DNA of 64,000 nt, from assembly GCF_014205685.1 (NCBI RefSeq), contig NZ_JACIIU010000004.1, positions 62,001 through 126,000 of the forward strand, in the 5' to 3' direction. Within the stretch, counting starts at the first letter, position 1. The number at the start of each line of letters is the position of its first letter. The notes beneath the pieces are model-generated. The model was given only the letters and a program-made list of their open reading frames with translations. It was not told where the DNA came from and searched no databases. Below are positions 52,824 through 62,825 of this stretch, piece by piece. Source of the stretch: Paenochrobactrum gallinarii. Its GTDB lineage: Bacteria; Pseudomonadota; Alphaproteobacteria; Rhizobiales; Rhizobiaceae. The position numbers and the translations under genes are program-made.

Positions 52824-52829
52824 TATAAT
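52824..52829 (+). promoter_or_regulatory. -10 element of the divergent regulator gene
   Basis: TATAAT, a perfect -10, lies 17 bases before the ATG, so the leader is only a few bases long. The 8-bp palindrome GGAATTCC (52832-52839) lies between it and the start. The -35 is weak. Confidence 0.4.
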
Positions 52830-52846
52830 GCGGAATTCCATTCATA

Positions 52847-53344
52847 ATGACTGAAAAACAACCAAATACAGGCAATCTGGATTTGTTCGATATGCGGATT
52901 TTGGAAATATTAAGCCAGGATGGCCGCATCGCTATGACAGAACTGGCCAAACAAGTCGGGCTTTCCAAAACACCATGCCAGACAAGGCTGAAAAGATTAG
53001 TCGAGGAAGGCTATATTCAAGGTTTCCGCGCCGCGATTGATCCGGAAAAGCTCGGCCTTGACCATATTGCTTTTACAACTGTGAAATTGTCGGATACCCG
53101 CGAAAAAGCCTTGCAGGAATTTAACGTGGCTGTGCGCAAAATCCGTGAAGTGGAAGAATGTCACATGATCGCCAGCTCGTTTGATTATCTGTTGAAAATC
53201 AGAACACCGGATATCCGCCGTTACCGGCTCGTGCTTGGCGAGAAAATCTCCAGCCTGCCCAATGTCGCAAGTACATCCACTTTTGTCGTGATGGAATCGG
53301 TCAAGGATAATCGTCCGGTCAGGGTCTATCCGGACAGCCTGTAA
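52847..53344 (+). CDS. putR: Lrp/AsnC-family regulator of proline catabolism
   Basis: 165-residue regulator: an HTH (about residues 12-60, 'MRILEILSQDGRIAMTELAKQVGLSKTPCQTRLKRL' in pieces) followed by the RAM/ACT domain ('ECHMIASSFDYLLKIRTPD'). It lies divergent from putA with 168 bases between, the arrangement of PutR, a proline-responsive activator of putA in rhizobia and Brucella. Confidence 0.93.
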   Translation: MTEKQPNTGNLDLFDMRILEILSQDGRIAMTELAKQVGLSKTPCQTRLKRLVEEGYIQGFRAAIDPEKLGLDHIAFTTVKLSDTREKALQEFNVAVRKIREVEECHMIASSFDYLLKIRTPDIRRYRLVLGEKISSLPNVASTSTFVVMESVKDNRPVRVYPDSL

Positions 53345-53392
53345 TAGCCGGTTAAAATCCGGCTATATATAATGTACAGAGCAGGGGTAAAA

Positions 53393-53707
53393 TCAGGCGT
53401 CTTCGCCGAATTTATTGGCAATCAGCGCGGTCAAAGCATCCAGCACTTGTTGCGCTTCTTCACCGCAAGCGCTGACCTGAATGCAGCAACCAGGTGAGGC
53501 GGCCAGCATCATCAAGCCCATGATCGATGTTCCGCCCACAGACATGCCGTCTTTTTCAACACGCACATGGGCATTGAAACTATCCACAGTCTGGACAAAC
53601 TTGGCCGAAGCGCGCGCATGAAGCCCGCGCATATTAATAATCTCAAGAGAGCGTGTCAGAGCTTCATCAGGATTATAGTCACCAGTTACCGGCACGCTCA
53701 CATGCAT
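53393..53707 (-). CDS. ptsH: HPr phosphocarrier (incomplete PTS)
   Basis: 104-residue phosphocarrier with an N-terminal extension. His30 in 'NMRGLHARASAKF' is the EI phosphorylation site and Ser61 in 'GGTSIMGLMML' the HPr-kinase site. In Rhizobiales it serves regulation, not sugar uptake, linking EI-Ntr, EIIA proteins and HprK. It lies four bases after the EIIA gene. Confidence 0.93.
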   Translation of the reverse strand: MHVSVPVTGDYNPDEALTRSLEIINMRGLHARASAKFVQTVDSFNAHVRVEKDGMSVGGTSIMGLMMLAASPGCCIQVSACGEEAQQVLDALTALIANKFGEDA

Positions 53708-53711
53708 AAAG

Positions 53712-54113
53712 TTATTTTCCTGTCAGAACCTGACTGGCCACATTGATATATTTGCGTCCGGCATCCTGTGCCTCGCTCAATGCCAGTTTCATATCACCCG
53801 AAACACGCATGCTGCTCAGCTTGATCAGCATCGGTAAATTAACCCCGGCAATAACTTCCACTTTGCCTGCTTCCATCACAGAAATAGCCAGATTGGAAGG
53901 GGTGCCGCCAAACATATCAGTCAAAATAATGACACCTTGTCCGGTATCGGCCCGCTTGACCGCATCAACAATATCCTGCCGACGCTGTTCCATATCATCA
54001 TCAGGGCCGATGCAAACAGTTTCAAAATTATCCTGCTGGCCGACAACATGCACAACCGCATGCAAAAACTCTTCGGCCAATCTGCCGTGCGTAACAAGCA
54101 CGAGTCCGATCAT
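53712..54113 (-). CDS. manX: PTS EIIA component (mannose family, regulatory)
   Basis: 133-residue EIIA-Man domain protein with phosphorylatable His9 in 'LVTHGRLAEEF'. No EIIB, EIIC or EIID is present, consistent with the truncated regulatory PTS of alphaproteobacteria, in which it is phosphorylated by HPr and can affect the ChvG/ChvI system and hprK-linked control. ATG follows a short leader. Confidence 0.93.
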   Translation of the reverse strand: MIGLVLVTHGRLAEEFLHAVVHVVGQQDNFETVCIGPDDDMEQRRQDIVDAVKRADTGQGVIILTDMFGGTPSNLAISVMEAGKVEVIAGVNLPMLIKLSSMRVSGDMKLALSEAQDAGRKYINVASQVLTGK

Positions 54114-54457
54114 TGTTTAACTGCTCCCGTTCTGGCCTGCCATTTACTGCCTGAACAGTAAAATTACCCGCTAATAAGGCTTTAGCAATCCTGATGCATC
54201 ATCATTTAGCAAATAGGACACATATCTTGGCAGGGCAATTATTGATATCAAGTGAAAATTATTCGCAAAAAGCCAATAAAAACAAAATGCCGCAGTCTTC
54301 AGTCAGAAAACCCATTATAAAAATAAAGAAAATTATAAAATATTTTTTTAAACTGTTGTTTTTAAATAATTTTATAAACTATACTTATATAGTCAATATT
54401 TAATGATTCACGCATATCTAATATAGGTTTATGCACGATATATTCAAGCCAGGCCTT
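54114..54457. other. Very AT-rich spacer splitting the hprK and EIIA genes
   Basis: The 344 bases between the end of hprK and the EIIA start have long A/T runs (54290-54420). A 69-codon plus-strand frame (54194-54403) is not supported: unusual composition, no homology, no ribosome site. The spacer may carry the promoter of the EIIA-HPr pair. Confidence 0.6.
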
Positions 54458-54916
54458 TCACGGCCACAGCTCGTAAAACAAAGTTGCTTCGACAGCACGG
54501 GCAATCGTTAGCGAATCAGCACCCGCACTCAAAGCGCGCAAGTGTAAACAAGGAATATCCACCCCTTCAAAATGCCATTGATGGCCTTCAGGAAAACGCT
54601 CGCCCGTTTCTGCTGAAACCAGTTTAACCACAAGCGCCAATTGGGTTTCACTCTTAAAGGGGCGCTTGAAAAGACCGGCACCGCGGATCTCAATGCCACC
54701 GGCCAGTTGCTGCGGCACGCTGGCGATGATTGCCTCGCCTTCACGTCTGATCAATGTGCGATCATCCGCCACCAGCATCGCTTCTTCGCCTCGCGCAATG
54801 GCGCGCTCAATCAGCGTCAGCACCAGCTCAGTTTTACCCATCCCCGACGCGCCCAAAAACATGACACCGCGGCCATTTACTTCAACTGTCGAGGCGTGGA
54901 TACCACTTTTTTCCAT
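54458..54916 (-). CDS. hprK: HPr kinase/phosphorylase, short alphaproteobacterial form
   Basis: 152 residues, about half of the Gram-positive enzyme, lacking the N-terminal domain as in other alphaproteobacteria. P-loop GASGMGKT at residues 22-29 in 'GVMFLGASGMGKTELVLTL'; 'LHLRALSAG' near the C-terminus. It phosphorylates Ser of HPr. It begins with ATG overlapping the chvG stop (TGATG), so it is translated with chvG. Confidence 0.93.
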   Translation of the reverse strand: MEKSGIHASTVEVNGRGVMFLGASGMGKTELVLTLIERAIARGEEAMLVADDRTLIRREGEAIIASVPQQLAGGIEIRGAGLFKRPFKSETQLALVVKLVSAETGERFPEGHQWHFEGVDIPCLHLRALSAGADSLTIARAVEATLFYELWP

Positions 54917-56793
54917 CAGCTTGCCAAAGGTAGATCAACGATAAAACGGGCACCGACAATTTCCGGATCGGCCGGTGCTTTCGCCTTGGCCGTTTTACCG
55001 GCTTTCTTCGGCTCTTTCTCACTGCTGTAAATATTTTCAGCAATCAGCGTACCGCCATGCGCTTCGATGATCTGCCGGCTGATCGAAAGCCCCAAGCCGG
55101 AATTCTGGCCAAAAGCCTCATTAGACGGGCGATCTGTATAGAAACGCTCAAAAATACGCTCGATATTCTCAATCGGAATGCCGGGACCATTATCCTCGAT
55201 GATAATTTGCAAACGCTGGGCACGGCTTGTCAGATGCACGGTGATCTTGCCTGTATCTTCAGGTACAAAAGAACGCGCATTTTCAATCAGGTTTGAAACA
55301 ACCTGTCCAAGACGCAGATCGTGACCGGCAACGGTGAAACCTTTTTTGCCCGCTGGCTTTTTGCCAATATCAAATTCGATTTCCGTACCGATTTTATTAC
55401 GGCGCACACCTTGTGCAGCCTGCACAATATTTTCCAGCAGAACTTTTACATCCACCAGATCAGTATGTTCGCGCGCCAGTTCCGCATCAAGACGCGACGC
55501 ATCGGAAATATCGGTAATCAGACGATCAAGACGACGCACATCATGCTCGATCACATCCAGCAAACGTTTGCGGGATTCATCTGTTTTGGCAAGCGGCAAT
55601 GTTTCCACAGCACTGCGCAAAGAGGTCAACGGGTTTTTCAACTCATGACTGACATCAGCCGCAAAACTTTCAATCGCTTCAATCCGTGTATAAAGCGCAT
55701 CCATCATATCGCGGATGGATGTCGATAGATGGCCGATCTCATCCTGACGTTCAGAGTAATCGGGAATTTCCACACGGGTTTTCACGCCATGACGCACGCG
55801 ATCAGCGGCCGCTGCCAATTTACGTAACGGATTAGCAATCGCATAAGCCAAAAACAGCGAGAGAATGACCATCACCGCAGAAACAACACCAAAAACACGG
55901 AAAATCGCGTTTCGTTCGCCCTGCACGATCTTATCGATATCCCCACCCTCTGTGGATAACAACAACACGCCAAGCACAGCACGGAAACGCTGGATCGGAA
56001 TTGCTACCGAAACGACCAGCTCGCCTTTTTCATTCCGACGTTGTGCAGACTGCGGAACGCCATCAAGGGCTGCTTTAATTTCCGGATAAACAGAACCATT
56101 GCCGCCCGGCTGCTCGTGATCAAGCGGCAGACCGCCACCATAGAACAAACGCCAGATCCAGCCGCGCGCGCGCTCTGTCCATGTCTTTTCTTCTTCATCC
56201 AGCGGCGGCAGGTCATAACGGAAAACCTGTCCGCGGAAATAAAGATGGCGTGAATCAAGCAACAGATTGGAGCCGCGATCATAGATACGGGCGCGGGTGT
56301 TGACGGGTGAGATCAGACGACGCAGCAAAGGCGCCACACGTTCCGGATTGATCGGAAATTCCCAGTTTTCAATGGAATCGGAAGCCGGATTGGTGCTTTG
56401 CCCCGCTTGCAGTTCCAGCAGCACCTCCGGATCAATCATGATGGAATTGGTTTCCACTGTTGCGGAAGCGGCAATCGCACCGGCGATAATCTCGCCCTGC
56501 GTTTTTAAGCTTTCCACCTTGGCATCCACCAGCCCGTCCCGAAACTGGTTCATATAAAGAATGCCGGAAACCAGCACAGCCAAAGCTGCCAGATTGAGAA
56601 ACAGGATACGGCGTGTCAGGCTTGAAAAAAGATAATTGCCGAGCAGCTTACGAACAGGCGCAACCAGACGGCGCAGAAAAAGCGAACGCTGGCGGCGTGC
56701 CATACGCTCTCTGCGCGTGCCTGATTTATTGCCCGTTTCGTTATGCGCCCCATTGTGCGCCTCATTATGCGCTTCTGGCGCCTGCACGACCAT
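54916..56793 (-). CDS. chvG: Two-component sensor kinase ChvG (BvrS/ExoS)
   Basis: 625-residue inner-membrane histidine kinase. Basic N-terminus, helix one (about residues 60-80), a periplasmic stimulus-sensing domain, helix two (about 300-320), HAMP, HisKA with His383 in 'ADVSHELKNPLTSL', and a HATPase domain ('DNGPGIPIENIERIFERFYTDRP', 'NSGLGLSISRQIIEAHGG'). ChvG/BvrS responds to low pH and envelope stress; in Brucella it is needed for virulence. An N-terminal repeat 'EAHNEAHNGAHNE' lies in residues 7-19. Starts 56 bases after chvI. Confidence 0.95.
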   Translation of the reverse strand: MVVQAPEAHNEAHNGAHNETGNKSGTRRERMARRQRSLFLRRLVAPVRKLLGNYLFSSLTRRILFLNLAALAVLVSGILYMNQFRDGLVDAKVESLKTQGEIIAGAIAASATVETNSIMIDPEVLLELQAGQSTNPASDSIENWEFPINPERVAPLLRRLISPVNTRARIYDRGSNLLLDSRHLYFRGQVFRYDLPPLDEEEKTWTERARGWIWRLFYGGGLPLDHEQPGGNGSVYPEIKAALDGVPQSAQRRNEKGELVVSVAIPIQRFRAVLGVLLLSTEGGDIDKIVQGERNAIFRVFGVVSAVMVILSLFLAYAIANPLRKLAAAADRVRHGVKTRVEIPDYSERQDEIGHLSTSIRDMMDALYTRIEAIESFAADVSHELKNPLTSLRSAVETLPLAKTDESRKRLLDVIEHDVRRLDRLITDISDASRLDAELAREHTDLVDVKVLLENIVQAAQGVRRNKIGTEIEFDIGKKPAGKKGFTVAGHDLRLGQVVSNLIENARSFVPEDTGKITVHLTSRAQRLQIIIEDNGPGIPIENIERIFERFYTDRPSNEAFGQNSGLGLSISRQIIEAHGGTLIAENIYSSEKEPKKAGKTAKAKAPADPEIVGARFIVDLPLAS

Positions 56794-56849
56794 GACCTGC
56801 TTTATTGCCTTTCGGATTTTAAACTCACAAATGAAAATTCATTTATGAT

Positions 56850-57569
56850 TTAAGCTTCGCGGAAGCGATAGCCAACCCCATAAAGCGTTTCAATCATTTC
56901 GAAACTATCATCAACCTGCTTAAATTTCTTACGCAGACGCTTGATATGGCTGTCGATGGTGCGATCATCCACATAGACCTGCTCGTCATAAGCGGCATCC
57001 ATCAGGGCATCACGGCTTTTAACGACACCCGGACGCTGCGCCAAAGAATGCAGAATAAGGAATTCAGTCACAGTTAAAATAACCGGTTCGCCCTTCCATG
57101 TGCAGGTATGGCGTTCCTGATCCATCACCAGCTGGCCGCGCTCAAGCGAGCGGGCTTGCTGGCCGCTTGGCTTGGCGCTGCCGTCACGCGCAGCAACGCG
57201 GCGAAGAACCGCTTTAACACGCTCGACCAGCAAACGCTGTGAAAACGGCTTGGTGATAAAATCATCCGCACCCATTTTCAGGCCGAACAATTCATCAATC
57301 TCATCATCTTTGGAAGTGAGGAAAATCACCGGCAGGTCAGACTTCTGACGCAAACGGCGCAGCAATTCCATCCCGTCCATACGCGGCATTTTAATATCGA
57401 AGATAGCAAGGTTTGGCGGACGCGCCGTCAATCCATCAAGTGCCGAGGCACCGTCCGTATAAGTCTCAACACGATAGCCCTCTGACTCCAACGCAATTGA
57501 AACGGAGGTCAGAATATTACGATCATCATCGACCAGCGCAATCGTCTGTGTTGCGGATACTTCCTTCAT
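56850..57569 (-). CDS. chvI: Two-component response regulator ChvI (BvrR)
   Basis: 239-residue OmpR/PhoB-type regulator. From ATG 57569 (AAGGAAAGG upstream) the receiver domain begins '[20 protein letters not shown]' with the phosphoacceptor Asp58 in '[12 protein letters not shown]'; the winged-helix output domain is residues about 140-238 ('[16 protein letters not shown]', '[13 protein letters not shown]'). In-frame sequence upstream to 57710 is a leader, not coding by its composition. It is divergent from pckA. Confidence 0.96.
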   Translation of the reverse strand: MKEVSATQTIALVDDDRNILTSVSIALESEGYRVETYTDGASALDGLTARPPNLAIFDIKMPRMDGMELLRRLRQKSDLPVIFLTSKDDEIDELFGLKMGADDFITKPFSQRLLVERVKAVLRRVAARDGSAKPSGQQARSLERGQLVMDQERHTCTWKGEPVILTVTEFLILHSLAQRPGVVKSRDALMDAAYDEQVYVDDRTIDSHIKRLRKKFKQVDDSFEMIETLYGVGYRFREA

Positions 57570-57907
57570 ACGGTCGCCTTTCCTTGATTTAAGCAAATCA
57601 GCAGATGTCAAAATTACTATAGTTCTTTGCGCTTGTGCAGTACAAATTAGGTACAAAATGTGGCAAAGGCCTTTTCTGCCTGTAAATAAGTCTTCCACAG
57701 CCAAAAACAATCAATGGTTGTGAATTATTATCAAAAACAACCCAGATACTCAGTTCTAACCGATTTAAAAATTTTTAAATTTTTTTAAATCGATTAAACA
57801 TTTGAATTATTTTATTTAAAATGTTTTGGACTCGCATCGCACCGGTAATGACCAATGAAACACCGGCAGTGTTCAATTTTTCTTTTACAACAGATCGCGG
57901 AGATACT
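57570..57907. other. AT-rich divergent region between chvI and pckA
   Basis: 338 bases without a gene, with promoters for both genes expected. An 11-bp inverted repeat (57761-57792) and T-rich tracts are present. No CcpA-like or other known operator was recognised. Confidence 0.6.
57761..57792. promoter_or_regulatory. Inverted repeat upstream of pckA
   Basis: CGATTTAAAAA at 57761-57771 is the exact reverse complement of TTTTTAAATCG at 57782-57792. It lies about 115 bases before pckA and about 190 before chvI. Confidence 0.35.
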
Positions 57908-59518
57908 ATGAGCGAGATCGGCATCCACAATACCGCCGCTTCCATTGCCACTTCAGGACTGAAGGAGCTCTCTGCAGTCTATTATAACTTTGGACCAGCG
58001 AAGCTTTATGAAGAATCAATCCGTCGTGGTGAAGCAGAACTGACAGCGCAGGGCGCAATTGTTGCCCGCACCGGTCAGCACACCGGCCGTTCACCTAAAG
58101 ACAAATTTGTTGTCCGTGATGCCAATACTGAAGATCAGGTATGGTGGGACAACAACAAGCCGATGACACCAGAAGCATTCGATCTGCTTCACGCTGATTT
58201 CATCGAGCACGCCAAAGGCAAAGAACTGTTTGTGCAGGATCTGATTGGTGGCGCAGACAAAGACAATTCTATCAATGCCCGCGTAATTACAGAATTTGCA
58301 TGGCATTCTCTGTTCATCCGCAATCTGCTGATCCGTCCTGAGGAAAGCGATCTCGCTTCTTACGTTCCACAGATGACCATTATTGATCTGCCATCCTTCA
58401 AGGCTGACCCTGCGCGCCACGGCTGCCGCTCGGAAACTGTGATTGCTGTCGATCTGACCCGCAAAATCGTTCTCATCGGCGGCACATCATATGCCGGTGA
58501 AATGAAGAAGTCTGTTTTCACCGCACTCAACTATCTCTTGCCTGCCAAGGGCGTTATGCCAATGCATTGCTCTGCCAATGAAGGCAAAGACGGCGACACA
58601 GCTATTTTCTTTGGTCTTTCCGGCACCGGTAAAACCACTTTGTCGGCTGATCCAAGCCGCACATTGATTGGTGATGATGAGCACGGCTGGGGCAAAGACG
58701 GCATCTTCAACTTTGAAGGTGGCTGCTATGCAAAAACCATCCGTCTGTCGGCAGAAGCTGAACCGGAAATCTACGCAACCACACAGCGTTTCGGCACAGT
58801 GCTTGAAAACGTCGTGCTGGATGACAACCGTCAGCCCGATTTCGATGATGGTTCACTCACCGAAAACACCCGTTGCGCTTATCCGTTGAACTTCATTCCA
58901 AATGCAAGCAAGACAGGCAAGGGCGGTCAGCCTAAGAACATCATCATGCTCACCGCTGATGCTTTTGGTGTTATGCCTCCGATTGCCAAGCTGACACCGG
59001 CACAGGCTATGTACCACTTCTTGTCCGGCTATACTGCTAAAGTTGCCGGCACCGAAAAGGGTGTAACCGAGCCTGAAGCAACTTTCTCCACCTGCTTTGG
59101 TGCGCCTTTCATGCCGCGCCATCCGTCAGAATACGGCAATCTGCTGCGTGCATTGATTGCTGAACATGATGTGGATTGCTGGCTGGTCAACACTGGCTGG
59201 ACAGGTGGCGCTTACGGCACCGGCAACCGTATGCCGATTAAAGCCACACGCGCTTTGCTTAGCTCAGCACTTGATGGTTCGCTGAACTCGGTCGAGTTCC
59301 GCACCGACGAAAACTTCGGCTTTCAGGTTCCCGTGGCCGTTCCGGGTGTGGATAGTGCTATCCTCAACCCACGTTCAACATGGGCAGATAAAGCAGCCTA
59401 TGACAAACAGGCAGCCAAGCTCGTTGATATGTTCATCAAGGCTTTTGAAAAGTTTGAAGCCCATGTGGACAGCGATGTGCGCTCCGCTGCACCTGCCACC
59501 CAGATGGCCGCAGAATAA
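57908..59518 (+). CDS. pckA: Phosphoenolpyruvate carboxykinase (ATP)
   Basis: 536-residue cytosolic enzyme that makes PEP from oxaloacetate for gluconeogenesis. P-loop GLSGTGKT at residues 236-243 (in '[16 protein letters not shown]'), and the substrate and metal residues in '[14 protein letters not shown]' and '[18 protein letters not shown]'. In-frame sequence upstream to 57821 is excluded because GGAG lies just before ATG 57908. It is divergent from chvI. ChvI is known to affect pckA in rhizobia, where the promoter is shared. A strong terminator follows. Confidence 0.96.
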   Translation: MSEIGIHNTAASIATSGLKELSAVYYNFGPAKLYEESIRRGEAELTAQGAIVARTGQHTGRSPKDKFVVRDANTEDQVWWDNNKPMTPEAFDLLHADFIEHAKGKELFVQDLIGGADKDNSINARVITEFAWHSLFIRNLLIRPEESDLASYVPQMTIIDLPSFKADPARHGCRSETVIAVDLTRKIVLIGGTSYAGEMKKSVFTALNYLLPAKGVMPMHCSANEGKDGDTAIFFGLSGTGKTTLSADPSRTLIGDDEHGWGKDGIFNFEGGCYAKTIRLSAEAEPEIYATTQRFGTVLENVVLDDNRQPDFDDGSLTENTRCAYPLNFIPNASKTGKGGQPKNIIMLTADAFGVMPPIAKLTPAQAMYHFLSGYTAKVAGTEKGVTEPEATFSTCFGAPFMPRHPSEYGNLLRALIAEHDVDCWLVNTGWTGGAYGTGNRMPIKATRALLSSALDGSLNSVEFRTDENFGFQVPVAVPGVDSAILNPRSTWADKAAYDKQAAKLVDMFIKAFEKFEAHVDSDVRSAAPATQMAAE

Positions 59519-59540
59519 GCGCTTTCAAAATCTTAATTTT

Positions 59541-59571
59541 AAAAACCCGGCTTGCAAAAGCCGGGTTTTTT
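59541..59571 (+). terminator. Rho-independent terminator after pckA
   Basis: A 13-bp perfect stem (59541-59553 with 59558-59570), loop GCAA, T tract. It falls 40 bases before the arfB start. Confidence 0.93.
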
Positions 59572-59611
59572 CATGCTGCTTTCAAAGTGTTTTCCGTGTA
59601 ATGTTACGCGC

Positions 59612-60049
59612 ATGGAAGAGAATAAAAACCGCATCCGCATCAATCACCGTATCCATATTCATGAAAATGATTTGGAAGAGAGCTTTATCCGGTCGTCGGG
59701 GCCGGGCGGACAAAACGTCAACAAAGTTTCCACCGCAGTGCAATTGCGGTTTCTGGCCGGACAAGCAGGGCTGCCGGAAGATGTGCTGGAGCGCCTCATC
59801 AAACTTGCCGGACAACGCGCCACCAAAGATGGCGATATTCTGATTGAAGCCAGCCGCTTTCGTTTACAGGAGCGAAACCGCCTTGATGCGCGTGAAAGAA
59901 TGATTGCGCTGATTACCGAGGCTGCCGTTCCGCCGCCGCCGCCAAGACGCAAAACAAAGCCCACCAAAGGCTCGGTTGAACGCCGTCTGAAACAAAAGGC
60001 GGGTCGCTCTGATGTCAAAAAAATGCGCGGCAAAGTGAATTTCGACTAA
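59612..60049 (+). CDS. arfB: Alternative ribosome-rescue factor ArfB (YaeJ)
   Basis: 145-residue peptidyl-tRNA hydrolase that rescues ribosomes stalled without a stop codon. The GGQ domain is 'SSGPGGQNVNKVSTAVQL' at residues about 28-45; the basic C-terminal tail ('RRKTKPTKGSVERRLKQKAGRSDVKKMRGK' in pieces, with many Lys and Arg) enters the mRNA channel. ATG 59612 is preferred to the longer reading from 59552, which begins inside the pckA terminator. Confidence 0.93.
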   Translation: MEENKNRIRINHRIHIHENDLEESFIRSSGPGGQNVNKVSTAVQLRFLAGQAGLPEDVLERLIKLAGQRATKDGDILIEASRFRLQERNRLDARERMIALITEAAVPPPPPRRKTKPTKGSVERRLKQKAGRSDVKKMRGKVNFD

Positions 60050-60193
60050 CCAAATATTTCTGACAAAAATCTGTGTCAAAATTCGCCTGCGTCATCTTTT
60101 AGAGTAAGTTATCATCCATTTTGACTTATTTTCTTGGACAGCCACAATTTCCGCACTACATTTATAAAACAACTGTAACGAGGAGCTACTTTG

Positions 60194-60643
60194 ATGGGTA
60201 TTTTCGATTTTGTTAAATCTGTAGGCACCAAGCTCGGCTTTGGTGAAGATGAGCCAAAAGCAGATGATCTGAAAAAGGAATTGGACTCACACAAGCTCGG
60301 CACTGAAGATGTGCAGGTTGTGGTTGAAGGCGACAAGGCTGTGCTCAAAGGCACTGTTAAAGACCAGTCGGCTTTCGAAAAAGCCATTATCGCTGTGGGT
60401 AACTCACTCGGCGTTTCCAAAGTGGAAGCCTCGGAGCTCACCGTTGATGGTGCTGCCGGTGGGAAAGAACCGGTTTTCTACACGGTTAAAAAAGGCGACA
60501 ATCTGTGGAAAATCGCTGAAGCCCAATATGGCAAAGGCAAAGGTGATAAGAACAATATTATCTTTGAAGCCAATAAGCCGATGCTGACATCGCCGGATAA
60601 AATCTATCCGGGTCAGGTTCTGCGTATCCCTGAACTCGGTTAA
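60194..60643 (+). CDS. kbp: BON-LysM protein of the Kbp (YgaU) family, potassium-binding
   Basis: 149-residue cytosolic protein, the same length as E. coli Kbp. Residues 1-85 include a BON domain and residues 95-148 a LysM domain ('YTVKKGDNLWKIAEAQYG'); the end 'ANKPMLTSPDKIYPGQVLRIPE' is nearly identical to E. coli. Kbp binds K+ and is needed for growth at high external K+. AGGAG is eight bases before ATG 60194. It is monocistronic with a terminator. Some annotators call it LysM peptidoglycan-binding protein; there is no signal peptide. Confidence 0.9.
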   Translation: MGIFDFVKSVGTKLGFGEDEPKADDLKKELDSHKLGTEDVQVVVEGDKAVLKGTVKDQSAFEKAIIAVGNSLGVSKVEASELTVDGAAGGKEPVFYTVKKGDNLWKIAEAQYGKGKGDKNNIIFEANKPMLTSPDKIYPGQVLRIPELG

Positions 60644-60663
60644 AACTTATTATCTTGAAATTT

Positions 60664-60695
60664 AAAAAGTCCGGCTCAAAAAGCCGGACTTTTTT
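60664..60695 (+). terminator. Terminator between kbp and coaA
   Basis: Stem 60664-60676 with 60682-60694 (13 bp), loop CAAAA, T tract following. Serves convergent kbp and coaA. Confidence 0.9.
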
Positions 60696-60699
60696 ATTT

Positions 60700-61668
60700 T
60701 CAAATCTTTCTTAAAGCGACTTCTTCGATCAGGTGATCATCACCTTTACGTAATATCAAATCCGCACGCGGACGTGTCGGCAGAATATTTTCGCGCAAAT
60801 TGATCAGGTTGATATTTTCCCACAGACCTTCACCTATAGAGCGTGCAGCGGTTTCTGACAGTTGTGAATAACGGTGGAAAAACGACTTGGGATTTTGGAA
60901 AGCCGTCTCACGCAAGCTCATGAAGCGGTCAATATACCATTTATGAATCTGATCGGTTTCGGCATCAATATAGATTGAGAAATCAAAGAAGTCGGAGACG
61001 AAAGGCACCATCTTGCCGTCCTCCGGCAAATCACGCACCTGCAACACATTAATGCCTTCAAAAATCAGAATATCAGGCTTGTCGATAGTGATATATTCAT
61101 CCGGCAGCACATCATAGGAAAGATGCGAATAAAGGGGCGCCTGCACTTTATCGATACCGGCTTTTATCGCAGATAAAAAGCGCAGCAAGGCGCCAACATC
61201 ATAACTTTCAGGAAAGCCCTTGCGATCCATCATATTATGCTCACGCAACACGTCATTGGGATAAAGAAAGCCGTCCGTGGTGACAAGATCAACTTTCGGG
61301 CTCGACGGCCAGCGCGCCAGCAATTCCTTCAGAATACGCGCTGTGGTGGATTTGCCCACAGCCACTGAACCCGCAATGCCGATAATGAACGGTGTTTTAA
61401 ACGTATCGTCCATATTGAGAAATTGCTTGCGCTGATGAAACAGCAACTGGCTTGCTTCCACATGCGCCGACAGCAAACGTGACAGCGACAAATAAATATG
61501 GCGTACTTCATCCAGATCAATCGGATCACCTAAAGAACGTAACCGTTTGACCTCATCAGCGGTCAGGGTGAGGGGCGTATCGGCACGAAACTCCGACCAC
61601 TCATTTGCGGAAAACAAGCGATAAGGCGAATATTGTCCGGGTGCAAGCTGATCCACTTTTTCCCACAT
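60700..61668 (-). CDS. coaA: Type I pantothenate kinase
   Basis: 322-residue kinase for the first step of CoA synthesis. P-loop GSVAVGKS at residues 100-107 in '[17 protein letters not shown]', and family stretches '[12 protein letters not shown]', '[13 protein letters not shown]', '[11 protein letters not shown]'. It is the last gene of the his cluster, 12 bases after hisE, the usual arrangement in Rhizobiales. Confidence 0.97.
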   Translation of the reverse strand: MWEKVDQLAPGQYSPYRLFSANEWSEFRADTPLTLTADEVKRLRSLGDPIDLDEVRHIYLSLSRLLSAHVEASQLLFHQRKQFLNMDDTFKTPFIIGIAGSVAVGKSTTARILKELLARWPSSPKVDLVTTDGFLYPNDVLREHNMMDRKGFPESYDVGALLRFLSAIKAGIDKVQAPLYSHLSYDVLPDEYITIDKPDILIFEGINVLQVRDLPEDGKMVPFVSDFFDFSIYIDAETDQIHKWYIDRFMSLRETAFQNPKSFFHRYSQLSETAARSIGEGLWENINLINLRENILPTRPRADLILRKGDDHLIEEVALRKI

Positions 61669-61680
61669 GAGAGCGCGTCC

Positions 61681-62004
61681 TTATGCGTTGCCGCGAGCAG
61701 CTTTTTCCTCAAGACCCGTCTGCGATGTGCGGCGCTGTAATTCAGCCAAAACATCATCCAGGGAAACACCGGCCAATTTCCACACCACCAACAAATGATA
61801 GAGAAGGTCAGCACTCTCAGACACGACTTCCGACTTATCACCGGCAAGTGCTGCGATGATCGTTTCCACCGCTTCTTCGCCAAGCTTTTGGCTGGCCTTC
61901 GGCTGACCTTTACGCATCAAAGAAGCCGTATAAGACGAACCATCCGTGCTGGCTGCGCGCTCAGCAATAATGCTTTCCAGCGCTTCAAGGGTAAATCTGC
62001 TCAT
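61681..62004 (-). CDS. hisE: Phosphoribosyl-ATP pyrophosphatase
   Basis: 107-residue enzyme catalysing the second step of histidine synthesis. Helical MazG-like fold with the acidic metal-binding residues in '[14 protein letters not shown]' and '[14 protein letters not shown]'. In this lineage HisI is a separate gene. 38 bases downstream of hisF. Confidence 0.95.
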   Translation of the reverse strand: MSRFTLEALESIIAERAASTDGSSYTASLMRKGQPKASQKLGEEAVETIIAALAGDKSEVVSESADLLYHLLVVWKLAGVSLDDVLAELQRRTSQTGLEEKAARGNA

Positions 62005-62042
62005 CGTTTTTCTCCGGAGCTGTTCCCGCTCATCAGTTTTTA

Positions 62043-62825
62043 TTATGGCAATGGATCAAGGCGCACAGGAATTCCGGCATCGGCCAGAGCGCGCTTTGCT
62101 TCCTCAATCGTATAGGTGCCAAAATGGAAAATGGAGGCAGCCAGCACCGCCGCTGCATGGCCGTCACGAATACCTGCCACCATATGATCAAGCGTACCAA
62201 CGCCACCAGATGCAATCACCGGCACACGCACGCTGTCAGCCACGGCACGGGTCAGCGCGATGTCATAGCCAGCCTTGGTGCCGTCACGATCCATGGAGGT
62301 AAGCAAAATTTCACCTGCACCGAGATCTGCCATTTTCTGCGCAAATTCAATCGCATCAATGCCAGTGCGTTCACGACCGCCATGGGTGAAAATTTCCCAG
62401 CGATCTGCTTCATTGGCGGCGGACACTTTTTTCGCATCAATCGCCACAACAATACATTGATTGCCGAACTTATCAGCAGCTTCTGCAACAAATTCAGGAT
62501 TTTTCACCGCAGCCGTATTGATCGAAACTTTGTCAGCACCGGCCAGCAGCAATTTGCGAATATCGCCGACAGCGCGAACGCCACCACCAACAGTGAGCGG
62601 CATGAAGCATTGTTCAGCTGTGCGTGAAACCACATCAAAAATCGTATCGCGATTGTCGGAGCTCGCCGTAATATCGAGAAAGCATAATTCGTCGGCACCA
62701 GCCGCATCATAAGCTTTAGCCGCCTCCACCGGATCACCGGCATCAATCAGATCAACAAAATTGACGCCTTTGACAACGCGTCCGTCTTTCACATCCAGAC
62801 AAGGAATAACACGTGCTTTCAGCAT
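62043..62825 (-). CDS. hisF: Imidazole glycerol phosphate synthase subunit HisF
   Basis: 260-residue cyclase subunit, (beta/alpha)8 barrel with catalytic Asp11 in '[20 protein letters not shown]' and the second Asp in '[15 protein letters not shown]' near residue 130-180. With HisH it makes IGP and AICAR. Its ATG overlaps the hisA stop. Confidence 0.96.
   Translation of the reverse strand: MLKARVIPCLDVKDGRVVKGVNFVDLIDAGDPVEAAKAYDAAGADELCFLDITASSDNRDTIFDVVSRTAEQCFMPLTVGGGVRAVGDIRKLLLAGADKVSINTAAVKNPEFVAEAADKFGNQCIVVAIDAKKVSAANEADRWEIFTHGGRERTGIDAIEFAQKMADLGAGEILLTSMDRDGTKAGYDIALTRAVADSVRVPVIASGGVGTLDHMVAGIRDGHAAAVLAASIFHFGTYTIEEAKRALADAGIPVRLDPLP

Noticed and set aside
54194-54403. 69-codon plus-strand frame in the AT-rich spacer
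   Set aside because: The composition is spacer-like (Lys, Ile, Asn, Tyr) and no family or ribosome site is seen.
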